Shown here: positions 1 through 6,066 of the stretch, one piece after another | How the letters are laid out: the number at the start of each line of letters is the position of its first letter | Position numbering within the stretch: the stretch's first letter is position 1 | Notes under the pieces: model-generated | What the model saw: the letters and a program-made list of their open reading frames with translations, nothing else | Databases searched by the model: none | Told to the model about the DNA's origin: nothing | Made by a program: the position numbers and the translations under genes | Assembly: GCA_001438005.1 (NCBI GenBank) | Contig: LIBO01000058.1 | Coordinates: 1-6,524 of the forward strand | DNA from: Verrucomicrobia subdivision 6 bacterium BACL9 MAG-120507-bin52 | GTDB lineage: Bacteria > Verrucomicrobiota > Verrucomicrobiia > Methylacidiphilales > Verrucolacustridaceae | Direction: 5' to 3' | DNA length: 6,524 nt

Positions 1-599
1 CCAGCGACGATGGTGTCGCGGGCGAGTGCACCGTGGCGGAGGCAGGCGACCTCCATTTCGATGCGCAACCGCTCGGAGGTTAGGGGTGAGTTGGACCAAA
101 AGAGGGTCTTATTCCTTCGTATTTTGGTGGCTTGGAGGACTTCTACGGCTCGGGCGAGGCCAGCCTCGGCGGCCCGAATCGATTGGGTAATGTGGGCGAT
201 TTCGAGCGGGGTTTTTTTGATTCTTGAGGGAAAGAAGGGTTCGGCCGTTGGATGGAGTGTGAGGCCAGCTTGGGTGAGGGAGCGGGCGAGTCCTAAGGGA
301 AACTCAGCGGGTACTTGGGCAGAGCGGACGCCGTGGCGTCGTAAAAAGGAGGCGAGGATGGTGGCATAGGAGGGGTTCTTCTTTGGTAGGTGCTTTTCCT
401 CCTGAGAGAGGTCGTGGCAATGGTCAACCGTGGCCTCACGGCGAGCGCGATCGATCTCGAGCGGGCTGAGGAGGAGATGGGTTTTTCCGCTGGGAGTTTG
501 GCACCAAGCAAAGGAGTCGGGCACGAATAGGCCGGTTGCGTAGGTTAGGTTGGGGACTTGGTCGGTATTACCGACAAGGAGACGGGCGAAACGAGCCAC
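1..599 (-). CDS. M24-family metallopeptidase (Xaa-Pro peptidase type), N-terminal part, cut by window edge
   Basis: M24 enzymes of the aminopeptidase P / prolidase type are dinuclear-metal peptidases that cleave next to proline. The minus frame is open from a GTG at 599 to the window edge, giving 199 codons. The start reads VARFARLLVGNTDQVPNLTY, followed by ATGLFVPDSF, which is typical of the creatinase/prolidase N-terminal domain in bacterial Xaa-Pro peptidases. SPLEIDRAR (about residues 46-54) also fits. The linker into the catalytic pita-bread domain is visible as KKTPLEIAHITQSIRAAEAG (about 129-148), and the fragment ends in ARDTIVA, where M24 proteins read towards their first active-site segment. 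All metal ligands lie beyond the left edge, so activity cannot be judged. GTG 599 is the first start I find in frame downstream of roughly position 670; it has no clear ribosome site and follows the upstream stop by 2 bases, suggesting coupled translation. The family call is firm; the exact substrate class is inferred. Confidence 0.82.
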   Translation of the reverse strand, partial: MARFARLLVGNTDQVPNLTYATGLFVPDSFAWCQTPSGKTHLLLSPLEIDRARREATVDHCHDLSQEEKHLPKKNPSYATILASFLRRHGVRSAQVPAEFPLGLARSLTQAGLTLHPTAEPFFPSRIKKTPLEIAHITQSIRAAEAGLARAVEVLQATKIRRNKTLFWSNSPLTSERLRIEMEVACLRHGALARDTIVA

Positions 600-601
600 G
601 G

Positions 602-805
602 CTAGGAGGATTTGAGGAGAGCGCCCGCTAAGAAGCCGCTGAGAAGAAACCCCAAAAGGAGAAGAGGAGTGCGAACGTCGAAGCCGAAGAGATAAAAGTC
701 GAGGTGCGTGAAACCGGATTGGCGTGCGAGCAGAGTAACGGTGGCAACTAGGATTCCGAGGGATACGAGGCGTTGGCGGTTCATAGTTGAACTTGGAAGA
801 GCCAT
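602..805 (-). CDS. Small two-helix membrane protein, LapA/DUF1049-like
   Basis: A 67-residue protein with two hydrophobic segments: about residues 14-27 (LVSLGILVATVTLLA region) and about 47-63 (TPLLLLGFLLSGFLAGALL). Between them lies a short polar stretch ending in HLDFYLFGFDVR. The pattern of one helix, a short beta-like stretch with a Phe/Leu repeat, then a glycine-rich second helix resembles the LapA (lipopolysaccharide assembly protein A, DUF1049) family, normally about 90-110 residues, so this is a short member and the family call is tentative. It would sit in the inner membrane; the function is not evident from sequence. An in-frame ATG at residue 8 (position 784, MNRQRLVS) is an equally good start and leaves a basic N-terminus directly before the first helix. 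Neither ATG has a recognisable ribosome site. It is the first gene of a likely two-gene unit with the M24 peptidase. Confidence 0.62.
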   Translation of the reverse strand: MALPSSTMNRQRLVSLGILVATVTLLARQSGFTHLDFYLFGFDVRTPLLLLGFLLSGFLAGALLKSS

Positions 806-826
806 TTCATCGGGTAAGTATAGGTT

Positions 827-1372
827 ATGTCAATTACGACTCGCACGGGGGATGGGGGTTCCACCGCACTAATGTATGGGAGACGCGTGCCAAAAGACAG
901 CCCTCGTGTTGAGGCTTATGGGGAAGTGGATGAGCTAAATGCCTGTTTGGGCTTGGCCAGGGCTCAAACCCAGATTCCTCTGAAAAGTTTACTGGAGAGC
1001 ATCCAAAAGGCTTTAGTGGGGCTAATGGGTGAGTTAGCGGTGGCTTCGGAGGATCTAAAGCGATACGAGGCGGATGGGTACGCCCGCATTAAAGAGGAAG
1101 ATTTAGCCCTGCTGGATCAAGAGATCGAACGGTTAGAGAGAAACACACCTCCGGCCAAAGGGTGGTCAACTCCTGGGGGGAGTTTGGCAGGGGCCGCACT
1201 CGATTTAGCACGGGCGGTTTGCCGCCGGGCCGAGCGGGGGGTTTGGTGCTTGGATAAAAAAGAGGGAAACGTTCGCCCGATCATCCCAAAATACTTAAAT
1301 CGGTTATCGGATCTGCTCTGGCTGGTGGAAAATGAGGTGGATTCGAGCGGCAGCGTAAAAAACAAAACTTAA
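827..1372 (+). CDS. PduO-type ATP:cob(I)alamin adenosyltransferase
   Basis: Cytoplasmic enzyme that transfers the adenosyl group of ATP to cob(I)alamin, making adenosylcobalamin, the last step of B12 activation or salvage. The 181-residue protein carries the family's signatures in order: TRTGDGGST (5-13, ATP-binding N-terminus), PRVEAYGEVDELNACLGLAR (26-45), TPGGS (115-119; usually LPGGS), the arginine-rich RAVCRRAER helix (129-137) and YLNRLSDLLW (156-165). Length is normal for PduO/MMAB-type trimeric adenosyltransferases. ATG 827 gives the family N-terminus MSITTRTGDGG; the ribosome site is weak (AGG at 822-824, only 2 bases from the start). It stands alone, divergent from the small membrane-protein gene and convergent with pyrD. 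No other cobalamin gene or B12-dependent enzyme is in view, so its client enzyme is unknown. Its last codons overlap a hairpin with a T-rich tail on the opposite strand. The symbols cobO, pduO and MMAB are all used for such proteins, so I give none. Confidence 0.92.
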   Translation: MSITTRTGDGGSTALMYGRRVPKDSPRVEAYGEVDELNACLGLARAQTQIPLKSLLESIQKALVGLMGELAVASEDLKRYEADGYARIKEEDLALLDQEIERLERNTPPAKGWSTPGGSLAGAALDLARAVCRRAERGVWCLDKKEGNVRPIIPKYLNRLSDLLWLVENEVDSSGSVKNKT

Positions 1373-1383
1373 GGGGTCTTAAG
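1357..1383 (-). terminator. Likely intrinsic terminator of the mnmE-pyrD operon
   Basis: Read on the minus strand, a 6-base stem CTTAAG, a 4-base loop ACCC and a second CTTAAG are followed directly by TTTTGTTTTTT. The hairpin straddles both stop codons of the convergent adenosyltransferase and pyrD genes, and the T-rich tail is the antisense of the last codons of the adenosyltransferase gene. The stem is AT-rich and short, so it may be weak. There is no comparable T-run on the plus strand, so it looks directional for pyrD. The sequence features are seen directly; termination is inferred. Confidence 0.55.
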
Positions 1384-2373
1384 AATTTCCCAGGCGGCAT
1401 GGGGCCCAAGATAGACCATGCCGGTATAAATTTGGACAAGGTCGGCTCCGGCCGCTCGACGGGTTTGGTAGTCGTTTGAATTCATGACACCCCCTACTCC
1501 GACGAGGATTTGTTCTTTGGCGAGAAGTGGACGGAGGACATGCATCAAGCTCAGGGCACGGGCGGTCAGAGGGCGACCGCTTAACCCACCGGTCTCATTC
1601 GGCTCCTTCGCCTCGCGTTGAATGGTGGTGTTGGTTGCGACAATACCAGCCAGTTCGAACTCTTTGGTGGCAGCAACCAGCTCAGGGAGATCTGAAATCG
1701 CAAGGTCGGGGGATATCTTTAAGAGAAGCGGTTTGGTTTTGGGGCACGAGCGGTTGAAATCTTGCAGCGTGGAAAGGAGGCGTCGGAGGTCGTCCGGTTT
1801 GGCGAGGTCGCGCAGGCCAGGGGTATTGGGAGAGCTAATGTTGACGACAAAGAAGTCACCCAAGGGTTGGAGAAGTTTAAGTGAACCGAGGTAGTCGAGG
1901 GGGGCTTGCTCCAGCGGAGTGACTTTGGATTTTCCTAAATTGATGCCAATAGGAAAGTCGTGGAGGGTATGACGCTCGCGGAGATGTCGAAGGCGTGTAG
2001 CGATGGCCTCCGCCCCTAGATTCGGGAAGCCGAGTCGATTAATGAGTGCCTGTTGTTGGGGATAGCGAAAGACGCGTGGTTTCGGGTTACCGGGTTGTGG
2101 GTGAAGGGTAATTGTACCGAGTTCGGCAAAACCAAATCCTAGACTCCTCCAAGCCAGGGGGGCTTCCGCATTTTTATCCAGGCCCGCGGCGATACCGAGG
2201 CGGTTGCGAAAGGGAAGATTCATCAGGGTAATTGGATCGGAGGGTGTTTTTTTCCCAAGGGAGAGAAGGCGAGAAGTAAGGGGAACTCTGAGCGAAGTTA
2301 TGGTGAGGTGATGGGCAACCTCTGGGGAGAGCCGAAAAAGGAGAGGGCGAGCGAGGGACGAGTAGAGGTTCAT
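1369..2373 (-). CDS. pyrD: Dihydroorotate dehydrogenase (quinone), class 2
   Basis: Oxidises dihydroorotate to orotate with FMN and passes electrons to membrane quinone, the fourth step of de novo pyrimidine synthesis; it acts at the inner face of the cytoplasmic membrane. The 334-residue length and an N-terminal amphipathic helical region (about 1-40, MNLYSSLARPLLFRLSPEVA...) mark class 2. Visible motifs are AGLDKNAEA (63-71, FMN loop), PQPGNPKPRVFR (92-103), INRLGFPNLG (111-120), NISSPNTPGLR (178-188, with Ser181 matching the class 2 catalytic serine), ATNTT (246-250), GGLSGRPL (262-269) and GVGGV (292-296). Where most members read GTVTPRPQPG this one reads GTITLHPQPG, a minor deviation. 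Its ATG shares bases with the mnmE stop (ATGA), so it is probably translated by coupling; GGA lies 4 bases before the start. It converges with the adenosyltransferase gene, sharing TTAA at the stops. Confidence 0.96.
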   Translation of the reverse strand: MNLYSSLARPLLFRLSPEVAHHLTITSLRVPLTSRLLSLGKKTPSDPITLMNLPFRNRLGIAAGLDKNAEAPLAWRSLGFGFAELGTITLHPQPGNPKPRVFRYPQQQALINRLGFPNLGAEAIATRLRHLRERHTLHDFPIGINLGKSKVTPLEQAPLDYLGSLKLLQPLGDFFVVNISSPNTPGLRDLAKPDDLRRLLSTLQDFNRSCPKTKPLLLKISPDLAISDLPELVAATKEFELAGIVATNTTIQREAKEPNETGGLSGRPLTARALSLMHVLRPLLAKEQILVGVGGVMNSNDYQTRRAAGADLVQIYTGMVYLGPHAAWEILKTP

Positions 2374-3695
2374 TTTCCGATGCAGAATTGGGCAAAAAGG
2401 CGGTCGAGGACATCTTCCGATGTGCCCACGCCGAGAATGGATTCCAGGGAGTGAAGGGCAAGTCGAAGGTCAGAAGCAACAAGCTCCGGGGCGCTTTTGG
2501 CCATAAGGGAAGCAGAGGCGCAGGCGAGGGCCTCGGTCGTTTTCCGGAGAGCATCCTCGTGGCGAGTGGTGATGGCGATCTCATCGGCTCCCGGCGCTCC
2601 CAGATCGGCCGTGAGGCGTTGGCTGATCTGGGATTGAAGGGTGTCGAGGCCTTCGCCCGTCTTGGCGGAGACTCGGACGCCTTTCCGGGCTTGTTTGGAT
2701 GGAAGATCAGACTTGGTCAGGACCGTAATGACCTGATGGCAGATGAGTTCCCACTCTTTTGCGCACGGATCATCAGGGTGAGTCGAGTCGATGAGGGCGA
2801 GGACGAGATCTGCATTTTGCATAGCCACACGGGTTCGCGCCATTCCCTGAATTTCGACCGGGTCCTTTGAGGTGTGGAGACCGGCGGTGTCGATGAGTCG
2901 CACGGGGAAGCCGGCCAGGGTAATTGACTCCTCCACTGTGTCCCGCGTCGTTCCAGGAATTGGGCTCACCAGGGCCCGATCCATGCCGAGGAGGGCATTG
3001 AGGAGGCTGGATTTCCCGGCATTTGGAGGGCCGGCCAGCACCAGACGGTAGCCGGATCGCAGACGGTAGCCCAGGGGTGCGGTCGAAAGTAAAGAGGCAG
3101 TGGATTTTAAAAGGGCTTTAATATCGGAGAGAAATCCTGCACCCACCTCGGGCTGAATGTCTTCTTCCGGAAAGTCGATCCAGGCCTCGATTCGAGCGAG
3201 AAGTTGAAGAAGTGTTTCGCGGTCGGCCATCAGACGATCGGAGAGTTGACCCGACAGCGCGCGTTGTCCGGCCCGAAGCGCACGTTCCGAACGTGCGTGG
3301 AGGACGTCGAGGACGGCTTCCGCTTTGGTTAAATCCATTCTCCCATTCAGGAAAGCCCGCTCGGTAAATTCTCCTGGCCGTGCGGGGCGTGCTCCCAGTG
3401 TGCAGATCGCTTGGAGGATGGATTGAACGATGATGGGATTGCCGTGGCAGCTCATTTCGACCAGATCCTCGCCGGTGTACGATTTCGGCTTTGGCCAGGC
3501 GGTGATGACTACTTCGTCCAAAATGGTTTCTTGAAGGCGAAGGTGGGTCGGAAGAGGCGAGCGTGGGGGTAGTTGCTTGCCGGAAAGCTTTTCGGCGATC
3601 GAAATTGACCCTGGGCCGCTCAGACGGATCAGGGCAAGGGCAGAGGTCCCCGGGGGAGTTGCGCAGGCGGTTATGGTGTCTTTTTCAAAGGGCAC
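2370..3695 (-). CDS. mnmE: tRNA uridine-5-carboxymethylaminomethyl(34) synthesis GTPase MnmE
   Basis: Works with MnmG to build the cmnm5 group on U34 of wobble-reading tRNAs, using a methylene-tetrahydrofolate carbon and GTP hydrolysis in the cytoplasm. Numbering from GTG 3695 (441 residues): the folate-binding domain opens with DTITACATPPGTSALALIRL (6-25) and includes SYTGEDLVEMSCHGNP (72-87) and RPGEFTERAFLNGRMDLTKA (106-125). The G domain has GPPNAGKSS (222-230), GTTRD (248-252), DTAG (269-272), TKSD (327-330, where NKxD is usual) and SAKTGEG (343-349). The protein ends in the hallmark CIGK. I chose GTG 3695 because it leaves 5 residues before DTI as in the family, and because a perfect TATAAT lies just upstream. 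The longer alternative is a TTG at 3740 (456 residues), whose extra 15 residues look non-conserved. There is no ribosome site at either. It is the first gene of an operon with pyrD (ATGA overlap). Confidence 0.95.
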   Translation of the reverse strand: MPFEKDTITACATPPGTSALALIRLSGPGSISIAEKLSGKQLPPRSPLPTHLRLQETILDEVVITAWPKPKSYTGEDLVEMSCHGNPIIVQSILQAICTLGARPARPGEFTERAFLNGRMDLTKAEAVLDVLHARSERALRAGQRALSGQLSDRLMADRETLLQLLARIEAWIDFPEEDIQPEVGAGFLSDIKALLKSTASLLSTAPLGYRLRSGYRLVLAGPPNAGKSSLLNALLGMDRALVSPIPGTTRDTVEESITLAGFPVRLIDTAGLHTSKDPVEIQGMARTRVAMQNADLVLALIDSTHPDDPCAKEWELICHQVITVLTKSDLPSKQARKGVRVSAKTGEGLDTLQSQISQRLTADLGAPGADEIAITTRHEDALRKTTEALACASASLMAKSAPELVASDLRLALHSLESILGVGTSEDVLDRLFAQFCIGK

Positions 3696-3714
3696 AGGGA
3701 CAACACTTTCGCAA

Positions 3715-3740
3715 ATTATAGGGTCCTTGGGCGAGTCCAA
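3715..3740 (-). promoter_or_regulatory. Candidate promoter for mnmE-pyrD
   Basis: On the minus strand a perfect TATAAT (3720 down to 3715) lies 19 bases before the preferred GTG start of mnmE, with TTGGAC (3740 down to 3735) upstream of it. The spacer is 14 bases, shorter than the usual 16-18, so the -35 assignment is doubtful. If this is the real promoter, the transcript starts near 3708 and the TTG start at 3740 cannot be used. A perfect -10 in moderately GC-rich DNA at this position is suggestive, not proof. Confidence 0.35.
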
Positions 3741-3830
3741 CTTATGGCGCTACGTGGAGGGTAAAACCCTAGGTCGGATCCAAAGGTGGGAGGGCTGGTC
3801 TGCGGGGGTCAAGGGATGTAAGAAAGAGGG

Positions 3831-4916
3831 ATGGGAGCTGCAAAAGAGTCGATCTTAGTGACGGGGGGGTGTGGTTTTATTGGGTCAAACTATGTTCGCC
3901 ATCTTTTAAGTATTTCTGCTTCTGCTCATGTTGTTGTTTTAGACAAGCTGACTTATGCGGGACACCGACCCAATTTGCAGCAGGAGGAAAAGGAAGGACG
4001 CTGTCAGGTGGTGGTGGGCGACATCGCCGACGCCAAAAAAGTTGATGAATTATTTGAAAAGTATCAGCCCCAATCCGTAGTCAACTTTGCGGCCGAGTCC
4101 CATGTGGACCGATCCATCGATGAGCCAACTCCCTTTTTGCACACCAATGTAACGGGAACTTTTACTTTACTGGAGGCCGCAAAAAAGTTTCTCAGCAAAA
4201 AGAAGGGGAAAGATAGGGAGAGTTTTCGATTTATTCATCTTTCCACCGATGAGGTGCATGGCTCCTTGGAGCCCACCGACCCACCCTTCCGCGAAACCTC
4301 CACCTTTGCTCCCAACAGTCCCTATGCGGCCTCCAAGGCAGCGGCGGATCACCTCTGTCGGGCTTACTTTCGAACGTATGGCGTCCCGACGGTAGTTTTG
4401 CGGCCCTCGAATAATTACGGACCTTATCAATTTCCGGAAAAGTTGATTCCCCTAGCTATTTTGCGGGCTTTGGCGGGGGAGAAGATTCCGGTGTATGGGG
4501 ATGGCAAGCAGGTGCGGGACTGGTTGTATGTGGAGGATACGGCGAAAGCGGTTGAGGTGGCCCGTCATAAGGGTGGGCCCGGTGAGCCGTATCAGGTTGG
4601 TGCAGATGCGGAAAAAGATAATCACAGTGTTCTTCTGGGGATTTGCGACCTGCTGGATCGGCTGAAGCCACGATCGGACGGCAAACCCTATCGAAATCTC
4701 ATGGAGAGTGTGACCGATCGTCCTGGGCATGATCGCCGTTATGCCACCGAGGCCGCGAAATTCAAAAATCAGACCCAGTGGAAAGCCCAAGTCCCTTTTG
4801 AGATCGGTTTAGAGAAAACAGTGCGTTGGTACCTGGAGAACAAAGCTTGGTGCCAGGACGTTCAGGGTAAGGGCTATACGGGTCAACGCTTAGGCCTTGC
4901 TAAGTCGCAGGGGTAG
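3831..4916 (+). CDS. rfbB: dTDP-glucose 4,6-dehydratase
   Basis: A short-chain dehydrogenase of the extended type that converts dTDP-glucose to dTDP-4-keto-6-deoxyglucose, the entry to rhamnose and other deoxysugars of surface polysaccharides (also called RmlB). Over 361 residues it shows the NAD-binding TGGCGFIGSN (11-20) with D38 after strand 2, AAESHVDRSI (87-96), the catalytic STDEVHG (138-144; usually STDEVYG, with the Asp-Glu pair kept), YAASK (165-169, Tyr/Lys of the SDR site), RPSNNYGPYQFPEKLIPL (191-208), GDGKQVRDWLYVED (223-236) and DRPGHDRRY (296-304). These are RmlB signatures rather than those of UDP-glucose epimerases. About 17 residues after 344 are a non-conserved tail. An in-frame stop 12 bases upstream leaves ATG 3831 as the start; AAGAGGG abuts it. 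It is divergent from mnmE and followed after 5 bases by the UDP-galactopyranose mutase gene. rmlA, rmlC and rmlD are not in view. Confidence 0.94.
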   Translation: MGAAKESILVTGGCGFIGSNYVRHLLSISASAHVVVLDKLTYAGHRPNLQQEEKEGRCQVVVGDIADAKKVDELFEKYQPQSVVNFAAESHVDRSIDEPTPFLHTNVTGTFTLLEAAKKFLSKKKGKDRESFRFIHLSTDEVHGSLEPTDPPFRETSTFAPNSPYAASKAAADHLCRAYFRTYGVPTVVLRPSNNYGPYQFPEKLIPLAILRALAGEKIPVYGDGKQVRDWLYVEDTAKAVEVARHKGGPGEPYQVGADAEKDNHSVLLGICDLLDRLKPRSDGKPYRNLMESVTDRPGHDRRYATEAAKFKNQTQWKAQVPFEIGLEKTVRWYLENKAWCQDVQGKGYTGQRLGLAKSQG

Positions 4917-4921
4917 TCTCC

Positions 4922-6010
4922 GTGGCTGAGCAGTTTGACTACTTGGTCGTGGGGGCGGGTTTCGCGGGCAGTGTCCTCGCGGAACGACTCGCCGAGGATT
5001 CGGGAAAAACCTGTCTAGTGGTGGATCGACGAGATCACATCGCAGGGAATGCGTACGACAAGGTGGATTCGGCTGGAATCCTGATCCACGCCTATGGGCC
5101 ACACTACTTTCGCACGAATTCGAGCAAGGTAGTGGATTACTTGAGTCGATTTACCGATTGGCATCAGGTCAGTTATCAGGTCCTTGTTTGGACAGACGGC
5201 AAATATTGGCAGTTTCCGATTAACCTCAACACCTTTGAGCAGTATTTAGGGAGGCCCTCCACGACGGAGGAGATGGAGGCGACCTTGGCTAAGTGGCGGG
5301 AGCCGATTGCAAATCCGAAGAACTCGGAGGAGGTGGTCTTGTCCCAGGTAGGGCGAAAGTTCTATGAGATGTTTTTCAAGAACTACACCAAGAAACAGTG
5401 GCAGCGGGATCCGGCTCAACTGGATGCATCCGTGTGTGGTCGCATCCCAGTTCGTACGAATCGGGACGATCGGTTTGTGACGGACACCTTTCAAGCCCTG
5501 CCGAAGGACGGGTACACCGCCATGTTCGAACGGATGTTGCGGCATCCTCGAATTACCGTTCGATTGAAGACCGACTACCGGGAGTTACCCCAAAGCACAC
5601 GCTATCAGAAAATGATCTATACGGGCATGATCGATGAGTACTACAACTTTTCGGAGGGGCGCCTGCCTTATCGGTCGATGCGCTTTGAGCCGGAGACAAT
5701 CCAGAAAGAGTTCTTTCAACCGGCGATGCAGGTCAACTACCCAAACGACCATGAGTATACGCGGGTAGTTGAAATTAAGCATGCCACGGGGCAGAAATCG
5801 GCCGTGACCACGATTGTGCGTGAGTATCCGGAAGATTTTGCGCCTGGAAAAGAGGCTTACTATCCGGTGCCGGCCCCCGATTCGAGGGCGCTTTACGAAA
5901 AGTATGCTGCGAAAGCGAAGGCGGAGAGTAACGTCACCTTTCGGAAGGTTGGCGACCTATCGGTACTACAATATGGATCAGGTCGTGGCGATGGCATTGA
6001 CCGAGTATGA
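4922..6010 (+). CDS. glf: UDP-galactopyranose mutase, frameshifted near its 3' end
   Basis: FAD flavoenzyme that interconverts UDP-galactopyranose and UDP-galactofuranose, the donor for galactofuranose-containing glycans. Motifs: GAGFAGSVLAERLA (11-24, FAD dinucleotide fold), GNAYD (42-46), HAYGPHYFRTN (56-66), FKNYTKKQW (152-160), RIPVR (174-178), YTGMID (233-238), YRSMRFE (250-256), YTRVVEIKH (279-287) and EYPEDFAPGKEAYYPV (301-316). The frame is normal to Phe340 (5939-5941), after which the open frame reads an unrelated 22-residue tail ending at 6010. The expected C-terminal block continues in a different frame to 6029 (separate entry). With two bases added the protein would be 369 residues, the family norm. 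The missing block normally forms part of the FAD and substrate site, so the product as read is probably inactive. The start is GTG 4922, with AGGGG at 4909-4913 spaced 8 bases. It follows rfbB by 5 bases, so the two are cotranscribed. Confidence 0.9.
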   Translation: MAEQFDYLVVGAGFAGSVLAERLAEDSGKTCLVVDRRDHIAGNAYDKVDSAGILIHAYGPHYFRTNSSKVVDYLSRFTDWHQVSYQVLVWTDGKYWQFPINLNTFEQYLGRPSTTEEMEATLAKWREPIANPKNSEEVVLSQVGRKFYEMFFKNYTKKQWQRDPAQLDASVCGRIPVRTNRDDRFVTDTFQALPKDGYTAMFERMLRHPRITVRLKTDYRELPQSTRYQKMIYTGMIDEYYNFSEGRLPYRSMRFEPETIQKEFFQPAMQVNYPNDHEYTRVVEIKHATGQKSAVTTIVREYPEDFAPGKEAYYPVPAPDSRALYEKYAAKAKAESNVTFRKVGDLSVLQYGSGRGDGIDRV

Positions 6011-6029
6011 AAAGTTAAAGGGCACTTAG
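5943..6029 (+). pseudogene. Displaced C-terminal fragment of UDP-galactopyranose mutase
   Basis: This frame encodes GRLATYRYYNMDQ and 15 further residues before a TAG at 6027-6029. UDP-galactopyranose mutases end with a block of the form VxFxGRLxxYxYxxMDxxI, so this is the true C-terminus of the preceding gene and not a separate protein. It lies one base out of phase with the upstream frame. The 28 codons here plus one restored codon after Phe340 complete a 369-residue enzyme. The base-level relation is seen directly; whether the break exists in the living cell or only in the sequence is not known. Confidence 0.88.
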
Positions 6030-6035
6030 CTTCTA

Positions 6036-6066
6036 CGGCTACCGAAGTCCTGCACCTTGGTAGCCG
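6036..6066. terminator. Hairpin at the glf/larE convergence, possible transcript-end structure
   Basis: The arms CGGCTACC (6036-6043) and GGTAGCCG (6059-6066) are perfect 8-base inverted repeats around a 15-base loop, within which two more pairs can form next to the stem. It spans the last codons of larE just beyond the glf stop region, in a 9-base gap between convergent genes. Neither strand has a T-run after the stem, so it is not a classical intrinsic terminator. It may mark or protect transcript ends, or may simply be coding sequence. Confidence 0.3.

Noticed and set aside
10..369. 119-residue plus-strand open frame
   Set aside because: It is antisense to the M24 peptidase frame, which has clear family motifs; the plus translation is low-complexity and resembles nothing.
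293..511. 72-residue minus-strand open frame
   Set aside because: It is an off-frame reading of the same strand as the M24 peptidase; proline/serine-rich and without family likeness.
805..845. Promoter pieces on the minus strand: TTGACA at 833-828 and TATACT at 822-817
   Set aside because: The two are only 5 bases apart and cannot act together. TTGACA has no good -10 at 16-18 bases, and TATACT has no good -35, so I do not call a promoter.
2174..2584. 136-residue minus-strand frame across the pyrD/mnmE junction
   Set aside because: It overlaps two well-supported genes in another frame and has a low-complexity composition.
2388..2870. 160-residue plus-strand open frame
   Set aside because: It is antisense to the mnmE G domain and C-terminus, which fully explain the region; the length comes from the GC-rich codon pattern.
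3758..3770. Small inverted repeat AGGGT-AAA-ACCCT in the mnmE/rfbB intergenic gap
   Set aside because: A 5-base stem with a 3-base loop is likely to occur by chance, and no promoter core frames it as an operator.
3819..3831. TAAGAA as a -10 for leaderless rfbB
   Set aside because: It is a poor match with no -35 upstream; a Shine-Dalgarno-like AAGAGGG next to the ATG does not fit a leaderless start.
5814..6029. 71-residue plus-strand frame as an independent gene
   Set aside because: Only its last 28 codons are meaningful, and they are the displaced C-terminus of UDP-galactopyranose mutase.
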